Shown: positions 24,026 to 32,499, numbered from the stretch's first letter. The stretch is DNA of 64,000 nt from Elysia chlorotica (GCA_003991915.1 RQTK01000426.1:9008-73007), one strand, 5' to 3'. The notes: generated by a model not told the origin, from the letters alone. Translations and numbers: made by a program.

Positions 24026-24630
24026 GATGATGATGATGATAGTCATGAGAATGATGACGCATGTGTATACTGACAGAATAAAGGTTCAAAGATATAATAT
24101 ATTACTGATCGTTGAAGTCACATAGTTCAATTTCATTTTGTAACCAGACTTGTTTTGTCCAAAGTGGATGAAAAATAAAAAAGAAAGCCATAGGCTGTGA
24201 TTTAAAAAAATGTTCCATTGTGATTGTAGCTCTCTATGCATGGGGAAGGACTGTTGGAAGACATGCGACTAATTTAGAAGCACTGTTAGAATGGGTGAAT
24301 TTATTGTACATACTTGGAAACATTTTATTGCAAGATATACACATGTATCCTTTCTTGGCGAACCACATAACTCTAAACTGACAAGAAAGTCTAACATTTA
24401 AATCCCATCTAGTGTTTTTATCTCTGTAGAGTATTCCTCGGGAAACCTGGTTGACATAAATCTAATCCAAAATAAACTTTTAAAGGTTAACAAAAAACAA
24501 CCTCACCTGCCGCAGCAACAGTGTGGCTGAAGGTAACGACTACCAACCCAAAAGCCAAGACTGAAAACGCCTGATGCGGTAAATCATAATGGCACCAGCC
24601 TCTTGTGGTTTGGCCCATGGCTTTCTTCAT
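11965..24630 (-). CDS. Single-pass membrane protein with Cys-rich ectodomain, 13 exons, family not recognised
   Basis: Exons in transcript order: 24630-24507, 23698-23585, 23285-23231, 22824-22733, 22214-22097, 21335-21269, 20828-20801, 18508-18334, 16988-16856, 14871-14642, 14161-14078, 13399-12512, 12046-11965. All have GT donors and AG acceptors, phases agree at every junction, and the joined frame is 2190 bases (729 residues plus stop). Visible parts: signal peptide (residues 1-41), 14 cysteines (about 44-127), a hydrophobic helix (about 137-164) followed by RKTRR as stop-transfer, then a cytoplasmic tail of about 565 residues. The tail holds a helical block (about 200-302) and a long low-complexity region with polyglutamine. 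The C-terminus ends in VEV, which fits a class II PDZ ligand (inference). The layout suggests a cell-surface receptor or adhesion protein that signals through its tail; ligand and partners are unknown. The gene model is strong; function is not assigned. Confidence 0.85.
12512..13399 (-). CDS. Exon 12: large low-complexity tail exon with polyglutamine
   Basis: This 888-base exon opens EETVTHIDSEPVQL. A run of about nine glutamines, mostly CAG codons, follows, then QMDSEQVVRLRREEFRNLL and a long Ser/Gly/Asn/Pro-rich stretch ending SSSNNSEDG. It is GC-rich compared with the surrounding introns. The acceptor is weak (ATGAAG), so the exact start is the least certain junction of this gene, but the phase fits. 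Confidence 0.8.
14078..14161 (-). CDS. Exon 11: short cytoplasmic segment
   Basis: An 84-base exon, in phase at both ends, encoding KSGFATISRTPSIPNGVIVK and then SLEFSAPR. Because it is a multiple of three it could be skipped without a frameshift. The donor is GTTTGT. Confidence 0.75.
14642..14871 (-). CDS. Exon 10: Pro/Ser/Thr-rich tail segment
   Basis: Starts ASLSDTAVDFPIAQISSVD and then becomes rich in Pro, Ser, Thr and Tyr (PHPMSPVYATPDG). There are several SP and YxTP sites that kinases could use (inference). Phase 0 in, phase 2 out. A partial second copy of this exon lies at about 14960-15079. Confidence 0.8.
14960..15079 (-). pseudogene. Partial duplicate of exon 10 running into a stop
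   Basis: The minus strand reads ASLSDPAVDFSMVQISSVDM, then ANLHPLNLVYAKPDGKRHK and a stop. It lines up with the first 35 codons or so of exon 10 and keeps an AG just before the first codon. Flanking intron is also duplicated (14880-14965 against 15243-15330). If used, it would end the protein within the tail. A SINE piece lies between the copied exon and the copied intron. Confidence 0.65.
15095..15245 (-). mobile_element. SINE fragment, same family
   Basis: Core only: CAAGACTTGAGTCTGACATT, ATGCTGCCACACAGAGACAG, CACATTATACTGACACC. Both ends are lost. It separates the two parts of the exon-10 duplication. Confidence 0.7.
15328..15539 (+). mobile_element. SINE, same family, internally deleted, with TSD
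   Basis: The head (GGGGCACGGTAGCCCTAGGG) and tail (GATGTTAAAACCCACTCAAC) are present, but about 40 bases after the B-box region are missing. ACTCTTTGGTG occurs at both ends (15317 and 15540) as the target-site duplication. It lies beside the exon-10 duplicate. Confidence 0.85.
16560..16804 (-). mobile_element. Near full-length tRNA-derived SINE with target-site duplication
   Basis: About 245 bases. On the minus strand it begins with a tRNA-like head (A-box-like GGCCCTGGGGTAGAACAT, B-box region degenerate), runs through the family core (GTCTCGTGTGTGG, AAAATTTTCAGACGTCAG) and ends CCAACTCAACTCAA. It is flanked by AGTTCTTCCTGTGA (16546) and AGTCCTTCCTGTGA (16805), a 14-base target-site duplication with one mismatch. 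It sits within intron 9 near exon 9. Confidence 0.88.
16856..16988 (-). CDS. Exon 9: helical block continued
   Basis: Encodes GVIHQLCRVLVLLHKKDPVG, then a segment ending in VQWGHQMVEDSRQQE. Together with exon 8 it forms the most protein-like part of the tail and is the best query for finding the family. A SINE with target-site duplications begins only 38 bases beyond its donor. Confidence 0.8.
17008..18125. repeat. 1.1 kb duplicated block, copy A
   Basis: Similar along its length to 24012-25105, in the same orientation and about 7 kb apart. It contains the copied signal-peptide exon and its flanks. It starts in a short (GAT)n run and ends at the phrase around GGATGCATAAATCG. By eye the copies differ by scattered substitutions and small indels, so the duplication is not very recent. 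Confidence 0.85.
17545..17671 (-). pseudogene. Second copy of the signal-peptide exon, inside intron 8
   Basis: Related throughout to exon 1 at 24507-24630. An ATG at 17671 opens 42 whole codons (MEELKKAMGRTTRSW, a hydrophobic core LAFTVLAFVLVVL, then FSNADTVAG) and the donor GTGAG is intact. It ends in phase 1. The downstream exons 9 to 13 start in phase 2 or 0, so splicing to any of them would shift the frame. It may be a dead copy, an alternative first exon of a short transcript, or the remnant of a larger duplication. The open frame over the whole exon is notable. Confidence 0.6.
18334..18508 (-). CDS. Exon 8: charged helical cytoplasmic block
   Basis: Encodes a segment beginning GDLSGFDYRLGKKMDPLEYQ and continuing ELERLRPHMDTLMTIL, then SQTRGKTRAMKEGD. 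The heptad-like leucines suggest an amphipathic helix or short coiled coil. It ends two bases into a codon that exon 9 completes. Confidence 0.8.
20801..20828 (-). CDS. Exon 7: 28-base microexon
   Basis: Encodes FSVYDNSAF. Two AG acceptors lie 7 bases apart (TTTTCAGTTTTCAG). Only the upstream one gives 28 bases and joins in phase to exon 8 as FSVYDNSAFEGDLSGF. The downstream one would shift the frame. Confidence 0.72.
21269..21335 (-). CDS. Exon 6: juxtamembrane cytoplasmic segment
   Basis: Encodes RNINLQNKSYAGRNMEAGNVKK. It is basic and polar, as expected just inside the membrane. The phase-2 entry is completed to Arg by its first base, and it leaves in phase 0. Confidence 0.75.
21642..21791. 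repeat. 30-base minisatellite, five units
   Basis: Unit TGCTGACAGAGATGCTAATA followed by TAGTGACTGA, with a few substitutions. It lies in intron 5 of the membrane-protein gene. Confidence 0.92.
22097..22214 (-). CDS. Exon 5: acidic stalk, transmembrane helix and stop-transfer
   Basis: The exon opens with the acidic stretch ESKDDDEE. It continues with about 28 uncharged residues (IIIIAVVGGVAAGAV, then LCIIVIIAVCIYI) and closes with RKT. This is a clear membrane-spanning helix with positive residues on the cytoplasmic side. The GxxxA-like small residues in its middle could support helix packing (inference). Confidence 0.85.
22510..22702. repeat. Two-copy tandem repeat in intron 4
   Basis: Units of about 100 bases starting GGTAGATTCACATCATTC and GGTAGATTCTCATCATTC, each with AAATGCATCTGTGGTTT. 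It ends about 30 bases before exon 4's donor. Confidence 0.8.
22733..22824 (-). CDS. Exon 4: end of the cysteine-rich ectodomain
   Basis: Encodes CVSFMAKGTGACLKKCEG and then a stalk containing one more cysteine (DNLVCT). The ectodomain total comes to 14 cysteines, an even number that fits full disulphide pairing. The polypyrimidine acceptor and GTAAG donor are both good. Confidence 0.8.
22884..23014. repeat. (GA)n microsatellite in intron 3
   Basis: About 130 bases of GA with two unknown bases at 22935. Lies 60 bases upstream of exon 4 on the minus strand, where it is a long pyrimidine tract in front of the acceptor. Confidence 0.93.
23231..23285 (-). CDS. Exon 3: Cys-rich, furin-like spacing
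   Basis: A 55-base exon encoding SCLNSECLQCSTPSVCTK. It contributes CxxC pairs which, with exon 4, give a furin-like or VSP-like pattern. The acceptor is CTCCCAG and the donor GTGAGT; the exon enters at phase 1 and leaves at phase 2. Confidence 0.78.
23585..23698 (-). CDS. Exon 2: six-cysteine EB/EGF-like module
   Basis: The exon begins and ends in phase 1, as shuffled extracellular modules usually do. It encodes ESCDSPSDCGWMAQC then VGKVCSC and a final Cys in GKGCKN. The spacing C-x5-C-x5-C-x4-C-x1-C-x12-C resembles EB or EGF-like modules, so a disulphide-bonded ectodomain is likely. Confidence 0.8.
23937..24040. repeat. (GAT)n microsatellite at duplication boundary
   Basis: About 34 ATG/GAT units leading into copy B of the 1.1 kb block. 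Copy A has only a few units at 17009-17037. Confidence 0.95.
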
Positions 24631-25105
24631 CTCCTCAGTTTCCCAACCTCTCAACCATCACAATCCTGTGTTACTGTTAGAGCTCATATTGCGATGGAGG
24701 GAGAGGCAATGATGGAGCAGAGCCCATCTGGGAGACCAAATCAGTGCAGCGGCTTTGATGTTGTGAGGTGGCGCCTCCTTTCTAGGCAGATCATCTATTA
24801 CTATTACTTGCCATATATGCATCTGTTTGGGATTAAAAAAAGAAATACTAAAGATAAATTATGTTGTATTGCCTATAACGAATAAACTCTGAAAAACATT
24901 TTGGCTAAATCGAGAAAGAACATCTTGCTTGCGATTTTCGTCGGTTTGATTTGATTGGTTTCAATTTTTAAACCATTGACAAGTGTAAACGGTGATAAAA
25001 CAATGGTGAATTATCAACATCAAAAAGTTTACAACACTGTTCTGCTGTAGAAATAACTCTTAATTCAATGGTACTCTATCAGGATGCATAAATCGTATTT
25101 TTCCC
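24012..25105. repeat. 1.1 kb duplicated block, copy B (with functional exon 1)
   Basis: Partner of 17008-18125. It carries the signal-peptide exon that joins in phase to exon 2, and so is taken as the parental copy. Its boundary (GAT)n microsatellite is far longer than in copy A. Confidence 0.85.
24507..24630 (-). CDS. Exon 1: start codon and signal peptide
   Basis: The ATG is at 24630 and the donor GTGAGG follows 24507. The 41 whole codons begin MKKAMGQTTRGW, pass through a hydrophobic core (SVLAFGLVVVTF) and end HTVAAAG, a good signal-peptidase context. The exon ends in phase 1, matching exon 2. A second in-frame ATG four codons later could also start. The exon lies inside a 1.1 kb block that is copied at 17008-18125. 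Confidence 0.8.
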
Positions 25106-25711
25106 ATCGTCTATAAAAATTAATAATGAAATATAAAATGTTATTGACAACCTCTAACATTTATTTTCAACTCTAACATGAAGTTATTGATAAATGTCTT
25201 AATGTTACGTTGTGTAAAATATAATATTGTAGAATCAACTTCAGTGTAAAGTAGACAAGATTGGTTTTACCTTCCATTTAATATGTACTTATTCAAGAAC
25301 CTGGGTTAAACAGATCGATATTTTCAGAAAACAACACGAAAAAAAAACAATATAAAACATTGATCAGTTAATGATTCAAACTGGAACCTCCTGCTCGTTG
25401 GCCAGTTTTGTACCAACTGAGACATAATGTACACGTATTTTTTACTCAAAGACATCCAAATTACTAGAAACATAAAAATATAAAAGGCCCATCTGTGTTT
25501 AAGCAATTCTAAACTAAATATAGCCTCAGTCGAAAGGGTCTCATATACAGTCATGGTTTTAAAAAGGGAAAAGTAAGCTTATAAAGAGTGACAAAACTAG
25601 GCTGCATCTAGTTCTTTCCCATGTTCGCTTGAAAATCAAATTATACATTTTGACAGCTCATGTTGTTTTTAGTTAATTGGGCACAGTGACACTCACAGTT
25701 CCCCATTCGCT

Positions 25712-25716
<5 letters not shown>

Positions 25717-25762
<46 letters not shown>

Positions 25763-25890
25763 GGTGAAAAAAGAGGTGGTGGCTCAGAGAGGTTGAGAAG
25801 GATAGAATGGGGAGGGAGAGAGGGAGAGGGATATAGAAAGAGAGAGAAAGAGATCGGGAAGGAAGAAAGAGATAAAGAGAGAGAGCAGAA
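25717..25890. repeat. GA-rich tract
   Basis: A pure (GA)n run at 25720-25757 followed by degenerate purine repeats. No coding content. Confidence 0.9.
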
Positions 25891-26121
25891 AATGGCAAAG
25901 TGGTGTACTTGTATTTCTTTGAGAGAGCGGGGATTGTGTGCTTAATCCAGAGCTAATGCTAGGGATATATGTGTCCAATATTTAAAGTAGAAGGAAAGAC
26001 AGAGCTTTTCAAAAAGAAACTAACAAAAAATGTGTGGGGAGGGGGGGGGGGGGGGAGTCAAAGCACTTTCGACAATTTACTTAGCAAGTAAACGAAGGTA
26101 TAAAGATATATCGCTTTTAGA

Positions 26122-26493
26122 NNNNNNNNNNNNNNNNNNNNNNNNNNNNNNNNNNNNNNNNNNNNNNNNNNNNNNNNNNNNNNNNNNNNNNNNNNNNNNN
26201 NNNNNNNNNNNNNNNNNNNNNNNNNNNNNNNNNNNNNNNNNNNNNNNNNNNNNNNNNNNNNNNNNNNNNNNNNNNNNNNNNNNNNNNNNNNNNNNNNNNN
26301 NNNNNNNNNNNNNNNNNNNNNNNNNNNNNNNNNNNNNNNNNNNNNNNNNNNNNNNNNNNNNNNNNNNNNNNNNNNNNNNNNNNNNNNNNNNNNNNNNNNN
26401 NNNNNNNNNNNNNNNNNNNNNNNNNNNNNNNNNNNNNNNNNNNNNNNNNNNNNNNNNNNNNNNNNNNNNNNNNNNNNNNNNNNNNNNNNNNNN
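26122..26493. other. Assembly gap
   Basis: 372 unknown bases (N), preceded by a poly-G run at 26040-26055. Open frames that cross it are meaningless. A two-base gap also lies at 22935-22936 inside a GA tract. Confidence 0.99.
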
Positions 26494-26795
26494 TATATCT
26501 CCTAGGTTCGCAATGAAATTCCTTATTCGTACACGGCGATGAGACCCCAGCGGAATACCATCTGGAATTGAATACACAACATCACAGTTAAATAGGCTTG
26601 CTCTATACCCTTGGGCCACCAGGTCCCCTTCAAATCCAATTGCCAAAAGTTCGCGATGTTTTGGAGGTAAAACCGGTCTTCTATACGGCTACAGACCCCA
26701 AGATAAATGTCTGACAATCTTAACGTGCTGCAATACACAAGGGAATACCAGATCTTGAGTCTCATCAGTCGGCCACCTTAATGACTAGACCATGA

Positions 26796-26897
26796 GTAGA
26801 ATGCACAAACAAGACGTAGCTTACATCTCGTCGTTTCAGTATAAGAATAAGAAATCTTACGACGAGCAGTAACTTACGTTATGTTTGTGCATTCTAC
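26796..26897. repeat. Hairpin-forming inverted repeat, possible MITE
   Basis: GTAGAATGCACAAACA at the left pairs exactly with TGTTTGTGCATTCTAC at the right. Inner arms (GTAGCTTACATCTCGTCGT against ACGACGAGCAGTAACTTAC) pair with a few mismatches around a loop of about 20 bases. The whole is 102 bases. No coding capacity. It could be a foldback element or part of a larger repeat interrupted nearby. Confidence 0.65.
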
Positions 26898-26924
26898 CCC
26901 ATATCAATAGGGGGAAAAGGCAAT

Positions 26925-27000
26925 CTGAAATCTCACCGAGAACAGAACCCAAGACCTTCTGATTAGAAGCCGCGCTCTACCGACTGAGCTTGGCTACGCT
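26925..27000 (-). mobile_element. tRNA-like SINE head
   Basis: The minus strand reads GCTCAGTCGGTAGAGCGCGG (good A box) and GGTCTTGGGTTCTGTTCTCG (degenerate B box). Similar eroded tRNA-like heads occur near 2690-2745, 25360-25425, 26595-26640, 30460-30525 and 37580-37670. Confidence 0.5.
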
Positions 27001-27412
27001 AAATCCACAATCAGGAGGTACACTGGTACATCACAGGGAACTAGGTACCCTTTTACAGTGTACCTAATCGAGGACAGTACCCGTACCGTTTAATTAAAGG
27101 CCGAGCTATACAACTGACCGAACTAATCGCCTCCAAAACCAGGGGAATTGGCTAAGCTTACACCAAGCAACGATTCTTTACCCAAGCAATGCAAATGAGA
27201 TGCTTCCACCCCGTTTATTCAGAAACGGCTAAATATAGTGTCCTCTAGTTTTATCAAACAGGGTTTTGTTTATTTTGGGGTTTTGTTGTTTTTGTCTTTG
27301 TTCTTAGGCCCAAACTGCACTAGAGTACGCAGGCGAGCTTTGCGGATCAGACACTCGCCTCTCAATTAACGAATAATTTATGTATCCCAAGGAGAGGAGC
27401 AGGCCCTAGTTG

Positions 27413-27663
27413 TAGTTGAGTTGGTTTAACGTCCAATATCAGCACTGTATATGCTATATTGTGGACGGGCCCCAAGACTGACGTCTGACAATTGTATGTG
27501 CTGTAACACACGAGAGAGGACGGGGATACCATGACTCCTGTCTCAGCCAGTCACATTAAACAGACACCGACCAAACCAATAGGGAGCGAATCCGCCAGGG
27601 TTCTAACCACGGACCTTTTGCGTCGGAAGCCGATGTTCTACCCCAGAGCCACTCCCCCGCACC
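27413..27663 (-). mobile_element. Near full-length SINE, same family
   Basis: Runs from TTGAGTTGGTTTAACGTCC to the head complement near CACTCCCCCGCACCCC, about 250 bases. The core phrases ACTGACGTCTGACAATTG and CACATTAAACAGACACCGAC are intact. No clear target-site duplication was found. Confidence 0.82.
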
Positions 27664-27794
27664 CCAAGAGAAGTAAAACCAAAGACTGTATTGTACAGTC
27701 TCTGGTAACTAAAACCCTCAATGTGTATCCATATACCATAGTGTGTGTGGGGGTGGTGGGGGGCAACAGCACAGAGACGAATCGCTAGCCAAAC

Positions 27795-28376
27795 AAAGCG
27801 CGACGTTTTATCAAATCAAACGTGTTTATGTTTTGAGCGCTGCTAATCCAAAACTCTGCACACTTGGGCAAGCAGTCTCTGGTCTTATCTGAGGAACACG
27901 GACTAACACTCGTGTCGCATAAACCGCATTATTATATTGCACCAGAATTTTGTATAGAATCCCTCCTGCCTTCAATCTTTCTCTGGGAAAAACCAAAGAC
28001 GAAAAACCTTTAAATTTATTATGCAGCCCTAGTATAGCAATAAAAAAAATAACACATGAAAGAATCGAAGCAAGCAGGCTCTGGTCTTATCTGAGGAACA
28101 CAGACACTCGTCTGATATAAGCCGCATGGTTTATGGATTGAGATCATATTGCTGGACCAGAATTTTAAACAGAATCCCTCCTGTCTTCGATCTTTCTCTG
28201 GTAAAAACTAAAGACGAAAAACCTTTAAATTTAATATGCAGCCCTAGTATAGCAATAAAAAAAAATAACACATGAAAGAATCGATATCGACAATCAAACA
28301 ATGCGCGCCGTTTCATCGTTTCATCAAACGAAACGGGTTTATGTTTTGGGCACTGCGTAAGTCTGCACGCTTGGGC
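27795..28376. repeat. Nested duplication with order A-B-B'-A'
   Basis: B (27869-28067) and B' (28072-28280) share GTCTCTGGTCTTATCTGAGG-like starts and end TAACACATGAAAGAATCG. They are flanked by related A pieces (27795-27868 and about 28300-28376) with GTTTATGTTTTG and CACTTGGGC-like words. Direct orientation, no coding content. Confidence 0.7.
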
Positions 28377-28465
28377 GTGGGTGACGCAGCAGGCGTGCTT
28401 TACCGTTCTGGGGAATACTGGGACAGTGACTGTTCTCACAATAACCGCCGGGAGATCCCAGCATA

Positions 28466-28717
28466 TTTTGTAGTCGACTTGGTTTAACGTCCAACGTCAG
28501 CACTGTAATTATAGCCTATATTGTGGACGGATCCCAAGACTAGCGTCTGACAATTTTATGTTCTGCGACACACGAGACAGGGCGGGGATACCATGACCCC
28601 TGTCTCAGCCGATCACATTAAACTGACACCGACCCAACCAGTAGGGAGCGAAATCGACAAGGCTCGAACCACGGACCGTTTGCGTTGGAAACCGATATTC
28701 TACCCTAGAGCAACCGC
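28466..28717 (-). mobile_element. Near full-length SINE, same family, with TSD
   Basis: 252 bases with a B-box-like GGTTCGAGCC and the tail GTTAAACCAAG. It is bounded by GATCCCAGCATA at 28454 and again at 28718, a perfect 12-base target-site duplication. Confidence 0.88.
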
Positions 28718-29369
28718 GATCCCAGCATAAGATCAGAGTTTAGAATAAAAGAGTTTTAAACTAGTGTCCCTGTTGAGTGCTGGTAGCCTTGATACGACCC
28801 ATGCCTAGAACCTTCATGGGTGAGACACGCATTCCGGAACCAAGAAGGCCAGGCATCAAGTGAACCGCAGACAATAAAAAAAATATATCGTGTTTTCTAA
28901 ACAGTTCAGCGAAGCGAGAATGCCGAGGGATTGCCATTATTAAGCTTATAGGGAGAAAAAATCGGCTATTCTCGTATGTGTGTGTGTGTGTGTGTCTTTT
29001 CGGCCCTCAAAACATTGATTCGGAAAGGAATTTGACAGTTGAATCGCAAAGCTTTTTCACGGACACACAGATTGGGTACAATAATATTTGGCACAACAAC
29101 AACAACAACCCTAGGAGACAAAAATGAATAGTTCTGGTGCGTCGATACTAACAGGTATTGGATTGTACTCAGGAAAGAATTCTTTTATTCAACTAGACAT
29201 TTGAGATGACAGCTGGTGGTGGAGGAGGAAAGGAAAAAAGCCAGGGAAAGGAATTATGAGAGGATAAAGAGAAGGCAAGAGACAGATAGATACAGACACA
29301 TACATGCATACATGCAGGCAGACCGAAAGAGATACCGGTATATATAAGCATACAGATATATAAAGAGGA

Positions 29370-29370
<1 letters not shown>

Positions 29371-29427
<57 letters not shown>

Positions 29428-29462
29428 GGGAGAGAGAAAGATGAAGACATAAAGAATAAGAA

Positions 29463-29517
<55 letters not shown>

Positions 29518-29550
29518 GACAGAGAAAGACAAACAGAGATAGAGAGACAA
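29371..29550. repeat. GA-rich tract with two pure (GA)n runs
   Basis: Pure runs near 29371-29414 and 29466-29509, with GACA repeats beyond. The Ser/Leu-rich frames on the minus strand are artefacts. Confidence 0.9.
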
Positions 29551-29559
29551 ACAGAGACG

Positions 29560-31500
29560 AGGGGTAAGTTTACAGAAAAGGCGAGGTAGAAACCCACTAG
29601 CACAGACCCAAACCCCAAACCCCATGGCGACAAGACACAGTCTACCGGTATGTGAGGAATGCCAGGTGAGAAGACGGGAGCTGGAGGGACCGGCGGACTG
29701 GCCCATATTCAGGGAGTCAGAGGCTCTGTGGATACTGAATAGTGATTCGCTGGTCACACTTCGTGTTGGGCCCACACTCCACTGTAGCCCTATGTGACAC
29801 ATTTTTAATTGTTTGGAGCATTTTGAGCACTTGGGTTTTTTTCTCTTTTTGTTTAAATAAAATAAAGATCTAGTCTATAGGTTAATAGCGAGCTCGTGTC
29901 TTGTCGGGAACTTCGCAAGTCTCCAATACAGGCTAGTGTCTTGGGTAGCCAGAGAGAGAGACAGAGATAGAGAGAGAAGGAGGGAGAGAGAGAGAAGGAG
30001 AGAGAGAAGGAGAGAGAGATGAGAGGGAAAGAGAGGGGCATAAATAAAGGAGGGAAAGAGAGACAAAAACAGGATCGAGGCAGAGATAGAATTGAGAAAA
30101 AGTGAAAAAGGATGTAGTTGATTTGAGTTAGTTGACGTCCGACGTCAGCACTTCTTAGGCTATATTGTGAACGGGCCCCATGGGGAAGTAGGAAATGGAG
30201 AATAGGGAAGGGTGAAACCACAACAAGCTAGAATTAATTTTCTCCATGGAGAAAATATAAGAGGGAATCAAGAGCCGCTACCCTACCCTTAACTCTCAAA
30301 CAGAAACATTGTACATAATTATACTTCATTAGATCACTACTCACTTGATGACTAAAAACAACCTATGTACATACAGTTAACAGTATCCTCCGTTCAAAAA
30401 CTAGCATTCAAAAATGTAATTACAACACAAATTATTCTGTACGGAGACGGGGCCCCTGACTAAGATTTGAACCTCGGACTCCCTGGTCGTCAGTTCAGAG
30501 CACTATTAATGAATGCCTATTATAGTGTCTTTATGTTTATGCATGGCGCCCTGCTTTCTTGCAAAACGTGATCCATGACTTACTTCAGAACTATAACTTA
30601 TAGTAATTGAGGTACATGTACCAAGAACAATAGGGAAAGCTGATCACGTCACAATAGCATGGAAAGTAGAGGATCAACCTCGCCATGCCATCAATATTGA
30701 AGATCAGCTATTAATGCACGCAGTTCCATGAGAAGTGTAAATTATTCACGTTCCCATAGTGAAACTCGTTTGCTGAATGCTTGCATGTATACATGTATAT
30801 TTTTTTTTTCAATAGCAAGCATCACATGTCGTATGAAGCCTGCAATGACTGTTTCAAAATAATGATACTGATTGAGCAAAGGTATTGCTGCTAATGGAAA
30901 CTTTTTAACTACTTGGGACTCCTAAACCAGTGGGACTGTAAGCCAAAATCGTTAACACGTTGTTGTTGTTGTTTTGTGTGGATTTTTTTTTTGGTAAGGT
31001 CAGCGGCTGGGTAAAACAAAGAAAAAACTAGAAGAGCCGTAAGTATTAAGGGCCCTAAAAACGTGTACTGACAGTCTTCCTGGTAAATACTGAAAAGGCG
31101 AATGTATTGCGACAAACTGCACTATTGTTTTCTTCGGAGTCTTTCACGCTCTGACCTCCCGTGCCTAACAATGTTCTGACAGTCATGATCATTAGTCCAC
31201 GTCCAAGTGAAGCCATTACCGATCACTGGACACTGGTCAAACGGACAGACCTAAGCCAAAACGGGCGTCCCATCGCGATGACTGGAGGGGGGCACACTAA
31301 GGACAAGTCGGTACGAAAACACAGCACTTTAGCAGCGTACTAGAGTCTTAGGGGATAAGGGACTTCGATCGTTATTACTGAACAATGGACACACAGGCAT
31401 TCCATAAGGAGATTACAGCCCGGGGTGTCGCGATTGTATCTGCTATACAGCAGTCATTCCAATTCCACTAACAACTCGGGATTGTGTATTAGGGGAGGAG
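29560..31500. other. Intergenic, nothing recognised
   Basis: Purine-rich patches (29950-30080), a 65-base SINE piece at 30117-30181 and a tRNA-like head near 30460-30525. No gene signal. Confidence 0.5.
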
Positions 31501-31504
31501 AGAG

Positions 31505-31506
<2 letters not shown>

Positions 31507-31549
<43 letters not shown>

Positions 31550-31556
31550 AGAGAGA

Positions 31557-31594
<38 letters not shown>

Positions 31595-31621
31595 AGGGAG
31601 AGAGAGAGAAAGAGAGAAAGA

Positions 31622-31661
<40 letters not shown>
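31507..31661. repeat. GA-rich tract
   Basis: Almost pure purine over about 155 bases, with a poly-G interruption in the middle. Confidence 0.93.
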
Positions 31662-31664
<3 letters not shown>

Positions 31665-31857
31665 TACAACTGTCAAGATAAAGACAGCGACAGCGATGAA
31701 CAATCCAATAGGGAGCAGTCACATGCCAGACGCTATCAGTTAAATTGTGTCTATGTGTTTCTTTTGTTTTGCCTTTTTTTCATTTTTGTATAAATTTTAA
31801 GTCGGGAGAATAATTAGTAAGCTAGACTAAATTTGTTGCTGAACTTCCAACCTCAAT

Positions 31858-32010
31858 TAGAAAGACTATATTGTGGAAGGGTCCCTAGACTAACGTCTGA
31901 CAATTTTACGTGCTGCCACACAGAGACAGTGCGAGGACACCTGGACACCTGTCTCAGGCTATCAAAGAATAATGACACCGACCCAAACAGTAGGAGACGA
32001 AATTGGACAA
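31858..32010 (-). mobile_element. SINE fragment, same family
   Basis: Contains ACTATATTGTGGAAGGGTCC, ACTAACGTCTGACAATTTTA and CACCGACCCAAACAGTAGG. The tRNA head is missing. Confidence 0.7.
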
Positions 32011-32499
32011 ATAAATGGAAATAAATAGAACCGCGTTGAAATGTTTTTTCGCCTGGATAAATGATAGAACCATCACTAAGTCTACCATTGAAGCTAAAAA
32101 AATGTCAGACTTCAGTTTAAAAAAGATCACATGGTAATTATTAGTTTATCATAAAAATCAGTGAAAATCTCTTTGTCTCGTATTTTTCAAGATTATCAAC
32201 AGACGTTGCTTTAAAAAAAAAAAGATGAGAAAAAAAAAAAAGAGAAAAGGGGGGGGGGGGGGGGTATAACATTCAAAGGGCATCTAAAATCTAAGAACAT
32301 CAAGCTTGCTTGCTTTCTCCATGATTCACATTATTTCACTGTGTTGATTTTACAATACGGTGTATTTGCTAGTTATTTACAATGATTCTTAATGTTAATA
32401 TATTATACCGCTTTTATTACACGAGCTATCTACTAGAACTGTATTATGATTCTGTGTATTCTATAACTCTATCAAAATGTATTTTATCGATTGCTTGAT

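Noticed and set aside
23910..24125. Poly-Met, poly-Asp and poly-Ile frames
   Set aside because: Three reading frames of one (GAT)n microsatellite. The poly-Val and poly-Thr frames at 4324-4609 and 41664-42028 are the same kind of artefact.
26030..26646. Open frames of 170 and 189 residues
   Set aside because: They run through 372 unknown bases and have no coding signal on either side.
29193..29802. Long Ser/Leu-rich open frames on the minus strand
   Set aside because: They are translations of (GA)n and GACA repeats. The same holds for frames at 3744-4120, 5402-6016, 25710-25978, 31425-31743, 35488-35715, 36627-36821 and 42346-42846.
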